From positions 1-5,339 of the forward strand of contig WALR01000057.1 in assembly GCA_015522765.1 (NCBI GenBank): DNA of 5,339 bases, written 5' to 3'. This DNA comes from Candidatus Woesearchaeota archaeon. Lineage in GTDB: Archaea > Nanobdellota > Nanobdellia > Woesearchaeales > WALR01. Made by a program: the position numbers and the translations under genes. Positions within the stretch are counted from its first letter, which is position 1, and each line of letters begins with the position of its first letter. The notes under the pieces were generated by a model that saw only the letters and a list, made by a program, of their open reading frames with translations, searched no databases and was not told the DNA's origin. Below are positions 1 through 5,124 of the stretch, one piece after another.

Positions 1-5
1 GGATA

Positions 6-236
6 ATGGCGAAGATAAGGGATGATTATTATAAGGAGATGGAAAAGGCGGTGGAGGATGAGAAAAGGGCAATTCAGAGGACTGCCGGAATCAGGGCGTT
101 TTTTGCCCCTTTGAAGACGAGGCATTACCTGATTAAGGAGGGCATAAAAGACAGGCTTGAAAGATTATCTCTCCGAATGCACCGTTTAAAGGCAGGCAGG
201 AAGGGAGCGGAAGGCTCTTTTCAGAATACTCCCTGA
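6..236 (+). CDS. Small basic helical protein, unknown function (possibly 5'-truncated)
   Basis: I do not recognise this protein. From the ATG at 6 it gives 76 residues. It is rich in Lys, Arg and Glu, looks almost entirely helical, and has no signal peptide, membrane span or Cys, so it should be soluble and cytoplasmic. Residues 1-27 are a charged helix (YYKEMEKAVEDEKRAIQR), residues 28-40 hold a short hydrophobic patch (GIRAFFAPL), and residues 45-65 form a second basic amphipathic helix. The last ten residues look disordered. The frame stays open to the left edge (the codon before the ATG is ATA), so the ATG could be internal and this could be the tail of a longer protein. The ribosome binding site, if any, lies outside the window. 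The 194-bp gap and the promoter downstream suggest it is not in the same operon as the RHH genes. A nucleic-acid-binding or scaffold role would fit the charge, but nothing proves it. Confidence 0.6.
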   Translation: MAKIRDDYYKEMEKAVEDEKRAIQRTAGIRAFFAPLKTRHYLIKEGIKDRLERLSLRMHRLKAGRKGAEGSFQNTP

Positions 237-260
237 TTATATTCTTGATTATTTTCGCCC

Positions 261-276
261 TACAAATATCACACAA
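261..276 (+). repeat. 16-bp direct repeat, copy 1 (possible operator)
   Basis: The sequence TACAAATATCACACAA matches copy 2 at 377-392 in 15 of 16 positions, in the same orientation, with 116 bp between starts. This copy lies about 90 bp upstream of the TATA box at 351, just after the end of the first gene. Its place in the control region of two RHH regulators makes a regulator-binding site a reasonable guess. No palindrome typical of an RHH dimer site is evident inside it. Confidence 0.4.
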
Positions 277-350
277 GCGTAATATGTATCCTTAAGGGAT
301 TTCTGGCTTGATGCTTCAACTATAGTCATCTTTGTAGCAAAACAAAAAGG

Positions 351-358
351 TTTAAATA
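351..358 (+). promoter_or_regulatory. Archaeal TATA box for the RHH/surface-protein operon
   Basis: TTTAAATA is preceded by a purine-rich stretch (AACAAAAAGG, 341-350) that fits a TFB-recognition element. Archaeal transcription usually starts roughly 25 nt beyond the box, which puts the start near 378-384. That leaves an AU-rich leader of about 50 nt before the ATG at 431, with a Shine-Dalgarno-like sequence at its end. Copy 2 of the 16-bp repeat (377-392) would lie over the start site, where a bound repressor could block initiation. Confidence 0.55.
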
Positions 359-376
359 TGAGCTGTATAATGAACA

Positions 377-392
377 TACATATATCACACAA
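377..392 (+). repeat. 16-bp direct repeat, copy 2 (possible operator at the transcription start)
   Basis: TACATATATCACACAA differs from copy 1 (261-276) only at position 5. It overlaps the transcription start expected from the TATA box at 351-358. One copy upstream of the promoter and one over the start site is an arrangement seen in repression by looping or by blocking initiation. That reading is inference from position alone. Confidence 0.4.
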
Positions 393-403
393 ATATAACT
401 TAA

Positions 404-411
404 TTTTAAAA
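404..411 (+). promoter_or_regulatory. Possible second TATA box (leaderless start of first RHH gene)
   Basis: TTTTAAAA sits inside the perfect 10-bp palindrome ATTTTAAAAT (403-412), with its centre about 23 nt before the ATG at 431. If used, it would give an essentially leaderless mRNA beginning at that ATG, which is common in archaea. The stronger box at 351 and the Shine-Dalgarno-like sequence at 421-430 argue that this is at most a secondary promoter, and it may just be AT-rich leader. Confidence 0.25.
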
Positions 412-420
412 TAAAACCTT

Positions 421-430
421 GGGAGAGAGG
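421..430 (+). promoter_or_regulatory. Ribosome binding site of first RHH gene
   Basis: GGGAGAGAGG lies directly before the ATG at 431, and its GGGAG part leaves 5 nt of spacing. It decides the start: an in-frame TTG at 419 would put this purine block inside the coding sequence and add only four residues (MGER) that an RHH fold does not need. Confidence 0.55.
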
Positions 431-649
431 ATGGCAGGCAGGAAAAAAGGAGAAAAAGTGGAGATAGTGAATGTCCGGCTTCCCAAAAAAGCAATCAGCT
501 GGGTGGACACCCTCGTTAATAAGGGCATATACTCCTCGCGCTCAGAGGCAATAAGGGAGTTTGTGAGGGAATATCTGACAGAGAACCGTCAGGAGGGTCC
601 CGGCGAAAAAGGAAGAGAGGGAATCAGCAGTATGCAAACCCGCCAATAA
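431..649 (+). CDS. Ribbon-helix-helix (CopG/Arc-type) transcriptional regulator 1
   Basis: This 72-residue protein has a clear RHH DNA-binding fold. After a basic N-terminal arm (AGRKKGEK) comes the beta ribbon EIVNVRLP (about residues 11-18), then helix A KKAISWVDTLVNKGIY, the turn SSRSE, and helix B AIREFVREYL, ending near residue 51. The Gly-x-Tyr-x-Ser-Arg-Ser-Glu-x-Ile-Arg pattern is typical of archaeal RHH regulators. In this family two chains pair their ribbons and insert that sheet into the DNA major groove; residues at the ribbon (Asn, Arg) would read the bases. The last 20 residues are Gly/Glu/Arg-rich and probably disordered. It is the first gene after the promoter at 351 and precedes a second RHH gene and a giant surface protein, so autoregulation and control of the surface protein are likely, by inference. 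RHH proteins can also be antitoxins, but no toxin gene is next to it. The ATG at 431 is preferred over a TTG at 419. Confidence 0.88.
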   Translation: MAGRKKGEKVEIVNVRLPKKAISWVDTLVNKGIYSSRSEAIREFVREYLTENRQEGPGEKGREGISSMQTRQ

Positions 650-683
650 ACCCCGATAAAATAAAAAGTCAATAAATGGTACA

Positions 684-869
684 ATGAATGATCCAATCAT
701 CTCAATAAGGATGCCGAGCGGAATGGTGGAAGAAGTTAAGAGGCTCTCTGCAGAGCGTCATTTCTTGGATATGAGCGAGGCTTTGAGGAGCATAATAAGG
801 AACAAGTGGATAAAAAGTGCAGGTATAAGTCTAAAATACATAAATGGAGTTGAAAACAGGAGAAGGTAA
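684..869 (+). CDS. Ribbon-helix-helix transcriptional regulator 2 (divergent)
   Basis: This is a second RHH protein, of 61 residues. The ribbon is PIISIRMP (residues 4-11), helix A runs SGMVEEVKRLSAERHF, and helix B follows as MSEALRSIIRNKWI. The usual Gly before the turn is replaced by His, and the SRSE cap by DMSE, so it is diverged from the upstream RHH protein rather than a recent copy. The last 17 residues (GISLKYINGVENRRR) are basic and unassigned. It follows the first RHH gene by 34 nt and ends 2 nt before the TTG of the surface-protein gene, so the three are probably co-transcribed and the last two translationally coupled. The ribosome binding site before its ATG is weak (only GGT at 678-680), which suggests low output or coupling to the gene before. 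It could form homodimers or pair with the first RHH protein; the sequence does not decide. Confidence 0.82.
   Translation: MNDPIISIRMPSGMVEEVKRLSAERHFLDMSEALRSIIRNKWIKSAGISLKYINGVENRRR
859..866 (+). promoter_or_regulatory. Ribosome binding site that fixes the TTG start of the surface-protein gene
   Basis: GGAGAAGG lies within the last codons of the second RHH gene, 5 nt before the TTG at 872. An in-frame TGA at 851-853 closes the frame upstream. No ATG or GTG exists between that stop and the signal-like hydrophobic segment, so TTG is the only reasonable start. The overlap with the upstream gene points to translational coupling. Confidence 0.6.
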
Positions 870-871
870 AA

Positions 872-3800
872 TTGGCTAAGTTTAATTCGTTAAGCAGGGG
901 GAATTCAACCCTGAAAAAATGGAAGGAGAAGCTGCCAGTGATAAGGGCTTCCCTATTCCTACCTGTTGTATTGATTGCCCTGCTTATTTTCATGATTACC
1001 GCCCAGTCCGTGGCTGGCTCATCATCAGGCAATAACACAAATACAAGCCTGAATATCACAGTGGTTGCCCCTGTTAACAATACAATCACAAACAAGACAA
1101 CTCTCAATTTCCTCTCAGTGGTGGAGAGCAGCAGCGAGAACCGGACAGAGTGCGAGATAAGAATATACAATGCTACAGCAGGAGGCGCAGGAAACTCGTC
1201 CAATAATCTTTTGCTCAACCAATCAGCAGGCTTTACAGGGGAGAAGTACAATCTCACCTTCACCTTTGTGATAAACGAGGGGAAGTATCTCTGGGAGGAA
1301 ACCTGCAGCTATAACAACTCAAATAATAACTCAGGCTGCAATAGCTCAGGCAATGCCAACACCACAGGATTTGCAGCAGAATCAACAGGGCTCCTTAATC
1401 TAACCGTCGATGTTACCTCTCCTTCAATAACCCTTGTGGCGCCAGTGAACAACAGCAGGCTGGACTCGGGAGAGGTCAATCTCACCTTCTTTGTTCAGGA
1501 TAATTATGCAGCTGTTATAAACTGCACCCTGCTCTTAAACTCTACACTTAACAGCTCTGCTCCACTAATCAGAGAGGATAATATCAGTGCAGAAACATGG
1601 GGGGTTGTTAAAAAAGTGGAGGAAAATATCCCAGCAAATTCAAGCAGCAGCTGGAGCGTTTCATGCAGGGACATGGCAGGGAACGAGGGAAAGAGCCAGC
1701 TTTGGAGCTTCACAACCATCTCCCTAAATAACTCAACTCAGGGAAACGCCACAAACCAGAGTGCAAATCAGACTGCTAATCTTACCTTTGAACTATATGC
1801 AGATAAACCAGTGTACTACACCGATGAGCAGGTGGACATAACCGTGCTTGCAGATGTTAACAGCCTCCTTAATATGACCATAACCAACCTCAACGATACA
1901 GGCTTCCTCATAAATTTCGCGACAATAATAATCTATCCCACCACCTCTTTCTTCAGGTATTTCAACGAGTCAGGGGAATATGTTGTGAACGCCACGCTCA
2001 CAAAGGGAGCCGCGCATAAGGATAAGAGCACGCAATTCAGAGTAATAAAAAGGAACACTACAGCTCAGCCCAATCTGCAGGTGAGCATATCTGCATCGGA
2101 CACAGAGATAGGTGCAGGAGAAGAGGTGAAGTTTAAATGCGAAGCGACAAACTACATCAATGATTATACCTGCATCTGGGACCTCAACGGAGATGGAACC
2201 CCTGACTCCACGAGCAAGGAGACAAGCTACACATATGCCTCAGCAGGAGGGTACACTGTTAAAGTAATGGCTGAGTCGCAGAACATGGAGGCAAATGACA
2301 GCGTGAAGATAATAGTAAAGCCGAAATACACCCTCAATGTCAAGGTCATCAACAACAGGACAGAACAGCCCATTGAGGGGGCGGTTGTAATGGTGAATGG
2401 GAACGCGGGGGCTACCAACAAGAACGGCGATGTCTCATTCAGCGTTATAGAGGGGGATGCAGTGATAAAGGTCGATAAGAACAATTACTACGAGCATGTA
2501 TCATCTGAGAGTATCGCCCAGGATAAGAGTATAACGATAAGACTGGCAAGCAAGGAGAAGGATATTGTCCCGCCCTCAATATCCCTGACGGCGCCTGAGG
2601 ATAATTACAGGATAAATGCAACTGCACAGGAAGAACCTCTCGAGGTAGAGTTTTTCGTGAGTGACGACTCAGATGTGAACTGCACGGTTTTCTACAGCAG
2701 GTACAACGGCTACTGGGAGAACAGGACGGAGATTAAGGCGGCTGTGAACAGCGGGAACAAGGCGCACATCACCGTTTACAACGGGACAAACTACTGGATG
2801 GTTAACTGCACGGATGAATTCAGCAATTCCGCTCTCTCTCCTGCACGAAAGGTAAGCGTGGTGTTGAATGCGGCTGCGTCAGGGCAGAAGGCAAACAACA
2901 CGAACAGGAGTAACACGACATTTATGCTGGCGAATAACCTCATCAACGAGATTGAGAAGCATCTGCTCTCTGTAAAGGGCTATGCAGGTGATGACAAGTC
3001 CCTTGCAGATTCCATCGGGATGCTTAAGGAACTTGACGCCCAAAAGACAGAACTCATAAAGCTCAGGAGGGATGCGTTTAACACGAGGTTTCTTAAGAGC
3101 GAGGAGGAGAAAAAGAGAAAAGAACTCGAGGTGAGGAATGATATAATTCGCATAAGAAACAGCACTATTGTGGAGATAAATGTGCAGGACAAGAGGAGTT
3201 TTGTGAAGTATCCCTCCCCTGAAGAGGTGGGGAAAATAGCAGGGGAATACCTTAGTGCAAGAGGCATAAACATGACAAACAAATCACTCGGGGAGTATGC
3301 CTCTGAGAATGTCCCCCTTCAGGACCTCCTGACAATCTCAACTACTGCCTGGAAGGCAGAGGTGCTCATGCTTAACAATGAGAGGAGGGAAATCACAATA
3401 ATAAGGCACACAATAAAGATGGAGAACTCGACGGTTCCTTACGACTTGGTAATCAGCATCCCAAAGGATATCATTCCAAGTGCTGATGTAATCAGCTTTA
3501 AAACCCTCTTTGAGATAATAAAAAACGATCCGCTTGTGCGGGTGGTTCCGGATAGGGGGGAGGTAATCTATTACTTTGACAAAGAGGTTGAACTGGGGAA
3601 GCTTCAGAAGATAGGCATAGTGGCCCTCTCAAGAAACATTAACATAAAGCAGAAGATAACTGGCTTCTCCATAGCAGGGATTACAAATATCACATCTAAC
3701 TGGAAGATGGTTGCAGAGCTTCTGGCTATACTAATACTTGGGGGGGTGCTGGTGAGCGGAAGGATCGGTCTTGGCATGAACTCCGGCAGGACCCTCCACC

Positions 3801-4417
3801 ATGTTGAAGGGATAAGGAAAGGCACTCATCTGGGGGCTCGCAGAAAAGAAAAAGAACCGCTTATTCCCTCTTTTATGAGCGGCATGAAAGGGGTGTTCCT
3901 TATGGCAGACTCGGCGCTGAACAGGCGTAAAGGAGATGCAGAGAGGCTTAGCACGAACTATGAGCACATAAGGAGAATATACGCTAAGAGTCCGCCCCCA
4001 ATTAAGCGGATGCTTGCAAGGGAAGCAGGGAGGATAGCATTTACGATAAACAGGGAGAAGATTGAGGAGCTGCTTTACCACGGAAGGGTCTTTACAGGGA
4101 GCGGGAACATAGTGAGGGCAAGGGAGACATATGATAAGCTGAGAAGGGTTATTAGCAGGTCGGATGTCCGCACAAGGAGGATGTTTAAGGAGGAAATAGC
4201 AGAGTTTTATAATGATATAAACACCCTTTACACCCAGAAGCTCCTCCTGGAAGCGAACAGGGATGTTGAGGAGGGGAAAATAACAAAAGCTAAGGGCATC
4301 TACAGGAAGATACAAAAGTGTTATCCCTTCCTTAGCAGTGAGCAGAAGCAGGAGCTGTATAAGAAGGCGTCCGAATTGTTCCTAAGGATAAAGGAGAGGG
4401 AGAGAGTGTCGCATTAA
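872..4417 (+). CDS. Giant membrane-anchored, sequon-rich surface protein with Ig-like/PKD ectodomain and TPR-like cytoplasmic tail
   Basis: This 1181-residue envelope protein starts at TTG. Residues 1-25 are basic and about 26-49 form a hydrophobic signal or anchor segment. The ectodomain, in order: Ig-like 1 (about 58-180, Cys95/Cys145, with an Asn-rich insertion holding Cys156); Ig-like 2 (184-283, Cys218/Cys265); a beta domain beginning ADKPVYYTDEQVDI (304-395); a PKD domain (400-483, WDLNGDGTPD, Cys423/Cys434); a carboxypeptidase-regulatory or PEGA-like domain (485-560); Ig-like 3 (567-665, Cys604/Cys646); a charged helical or coiled-coil stretch (684-770); and a juxtamembrane beta domain (about 838-920). 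The motif ITGF (929-932) precedes one membrane span (about 946-963). A very basic stretch follows, then a helical tail with two TPR-like repeats (1078-1116 and 1135-1173). I count 48 N-x-S/T sequons outside and none in the tail, so the topology is well supported. A role in adhesion, envelope structure or signalling is inferred; no enzyme motif is visible. Confidence 0.85.
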   Translation: MAKFNSLSRGNSTLKKWKEKLPVIRASLFLPVVLIALLIFMITAQSVAGSSSGNNTNTSLNITVVAPVNNTITNKTTLNFLSVVESSSENRTECEIRIYNATAGGAGNSSNNLLLNQSAGFTGEKYNLTFTFVINEGKYLWEETCSYNNSNNNSGCNSSGNANTTGFAAESTGLLNLTVDVTSPSITLVAPVNNSRLDSGEVNLTFFVQDNYAAVINCTLLLNSTLNSSAPLIREDNISAETWGVVKKVEENIPANSSSSWSVSCRDMAGNEGKSQLWSFTTISLNNSTQGNATNQSANQTANLTFELYADKPVYYTDEQVDITVLADVNSLLNMTITNLNDTGFLINFATIIIYPTTSFFRYFNESGEYVVNATLTKGAAHKDKSTQFRVIKRNTTAQPNLQVSISASDTEIGAGEEVKFKCEATNYINDYTCIWDLNGDGTPDSTSKETSYTYASAGGYTVKVMAESQNMEANDSVKIIVKPKYTLNVKVINNRTEQPIEGAVVMVNGNAGATNKNGDVSFSVIEGDAVIKVDKNNYYEHVSSESIAQDKSITIRLASKEKDIVPPSISLTAPEDNYRINATAQEEPLEVEFFVSDDSDVNCTVFYSRYNGYWENRTEIKAAVNSGNKAHITVYNGTNYWMVNCTDEFSNSALSPARKVSVVLNAAASGQKANNTNRSNTTFMLANNLINEIEKHLLSVKGYAGDDKSLADSIGMLKELDAQKTELIKLRRDAFNTRFLKSEEEKKRKELEVRNDIIRIRNSTIVEINVQDKRSFVKYPSPEEVGKIAGEYLSARGINMTNKSLGEYASENVPLQDLLTISTTAWKAEVLMLNNERREITIIRHTIKMENSTVPYDLVISIPKDIIPSADVISFKTLFEIIKNDPLVRVVPDRGEVIYYFDKEVELGKLQKIGIVALSRNINIKQKITGFSIAGITNITSNWKMVAELLAILILGGVLVSGRIGLGMNSGRTLHHVEGIRKGTHLGARRKEKEPLIPSFMSGMKGVFLMADSALNRRKGDAERLSTNYEHIRRIYAKSPPPIKRMLAREAGRIAFTINREKIEELLYHGRVFTGSGNIVRARETYDKLRRVISRSDVRTRRMFKEEIAEFYNDINTLYTQKLLLEANRDVEEGKITKAKGIYRKIQKCYPFLSSEQKQELYKKASELFLRIKERERVSH

Positions 4418-4461
4418 TCCTGCTTGCCTCGTCTTTCCCACTTGATAATGGTCAAAAAAGA

Positions 4462-4469
4462 TTAAAAAT
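4462..4469 (+). promoter_or_regulatory. Possible TATA box for the tail-anchored protein gene
   Basis: TTAAAAAT follows the A-rich stretch CAAAAAAGA, which could serve as a TFB-recognition element. It lies about 47 nt before a possible ATT start (4509) and 92 nt before the GTG (4554). The predicted transcription start near 4490-4495 falls just before the G-run. The local sequence is AT-rich by nature, so the call is tentative; read-through from the upstream gene is also possible. Confidence 0.35.
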
Positions 4470-4485
4470 TAGGACTCTTTACTAT

Positions 4486-4504
4486 ACCTCCTTAAAGGGG
4501 GGGT
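4486..4504 (+). other. Potential hairpin covering the ribosome binding site of the next gene
   Basis: ACCTCC (4486-4491) can pair with GGGGGT (4499-4504) as a 6-bp RNA stem with one U-G pair and a 7-nt loop. The left arm mimics the anti-Shine-Dalgarno core of 16S rRNA, and the right arm is the G-run that would act as the ribosome binding site. Transcripts reading through from the surface-protein gene could therefore mask the site, while a transcript starting near 4491 from the local promoter would largely lack the left arm. This is inference from pairing alone. Confidence 0.3.
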
Positions 4505-4553
4505 AACGATTTCAAGGGTAAAATTAGAAGAGGCAAAGCAGTACCTGCAGGAT

Positions 4554-5096
4554 GTGCCCCCTGAGAAGGCATTTCTTACAAAGTCAGGAGTCTGGCTTAG
4601 GAACATATACGAGCTGAATAACAGCCTTGAATACCTTGATGAGGAGACATTTAACCACCATGTCAATGAGTCAAAGAATGATTTTGTCTCGTGGATAAGG
4701 GATGTAATAAAAGACAAGGAGCTTGCAAAAGAAGTAGCCTATAGCCACTCAAGAGTTGAGCTGAGGAGTATAATCTCGAGAAGGATAAGGGAGCTTGAGG
4801 AGATAATAGTCAAAGAGGAGCTCAAGGAGGAGCATAAAGAGGAGAAGAAGGAGCAGGGTTCTAAAGAGGAGAAAACAGGAAAGGCAGAGGATAAAGCGGC
4901 CAATGAAAAAAATGCTAAAGAAACCCGCAAGGAGGTTAAAAAAGTCAAAGGGGTTAAGGGCAGTGAGGAGAAGGAGTATTCTCTGTCAGAGAGGAATCCA
5001 GGTTTTATCCGTTCATTGTTGTTCTCAAGGACAGGCCTCGTTGTAATGTTTCTTCTGGGGATGATAGTTGGTCTGCTTATTGGGCGCTATCTCTGA
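4554..5096 (+). CDS. Tail-anchored membrane protein with DUF5752-like N-terminal domain
   Basis: From the GTG at 4554 this gives 180 residues. Residues 1-82 resemble a small archaeal domain that I recall as DUF5752 (number from memory): an aromatic/Gly strand (KAFLTKSGVWLRNIYEL), an acidic helix, the motif FNHHVNESKNDFVSWIRD (33-50), then a Leu/Glu/Arg-rich helix. Residues 83-145 are a Lys/Glu-rich, probably disordered or coiled linker. Residues 159-177 are a single C-terminal membrane span (GLVVMFLLGMIVGLLIG) with no signal peptide, so the domain should face the cytoplasm from a tail anchor. The function is unknown. The GTG has a poor ribosome binding site, and the frame is open back to 4473. 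The 15 codons before it read like the start of the same domain (VKLEEAKQYLQDV), so translation may begin at an ATT at 4509 behind a G-run. It follows the surface-protein gene by 136 nt and could act with that protein's cytoplasmic tail; this is a guess from proximity. Confidence 0.8.
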   Translation: MPPEKAFLTKSGVWLRNIYELNNSLEYLDEETFNHHVNESKNDFVSWIRDVIKDKELAKEVAYSHSRVELRSIISRRIRELEEIIVKEELKEEHKEEKKEQGSKEEKTGKAEDKAANEKNAKETRKEVKKVKGVKGSEEKEYSLSERNPGFIRSLLFSRTGLVVMFLLGMIVGLLIGRYL

Positions 5097-5124
5097 ATCT
5101 GCTGTATAATTTGCTTCATCTAAA

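Noticed and set aside
260..337. Inverted repeat CTACAAA / TTTGTAG as a terminator or RNA structure
   Set aside because: Seven pairs with a 64-nt loop and no following T-run; too weak to call.
358..414. Short upstream open frame (18 codons) before the first RHH gene
   Set aside because: Its ATG lies only just after the TATA box and upstream of the expected transcription start, so it would not be in the mRNA.
191..444. 12-bp match GGCAGGCAGGAA at 191-202 and 433-444
   Set aside because: Both copies are coding (AGRK) and made of common local codons. The surrounding sequence does not match, so coincidence or shared basic composition explains it.
249..494. Minus-strand 81-residue open frame across the control region
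   Set aside because: It overlaps the promoter and the start of the first RHH gene, and has no ribosome binding site or protein-like pattern.
431..869. Toxin-antitoxin module based on the RHH proteins
   Set aside because: Both small genes encode RHH folds and the next gene is a giant surface protein. No RelE-, MazF- or PIN-like toxin is visible.
736..1263. Minus-strand 175-residue open frame
   Set aside because: It lies opposite the second RHH gene and the start of the surface-protein gene, both with clear family features, and its own translation has no recognisable motif.
3682..3694. Third partial copy of the 16-bp repeat (TACAAATATCACA)
   Set aside because: It lies inside the coding sequence for the residues around TNIT before the membrane span and lacks the final bases. 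It is probably chance, though it also shows that the motif can occur without function.
3731..4315. Minus-strand 194-residue open frame
   Set aside because: It mirrors the membrane span and tail of the surface-protein gene. Its Cys/Pro/His-rich translation looks like an antisense artefact.
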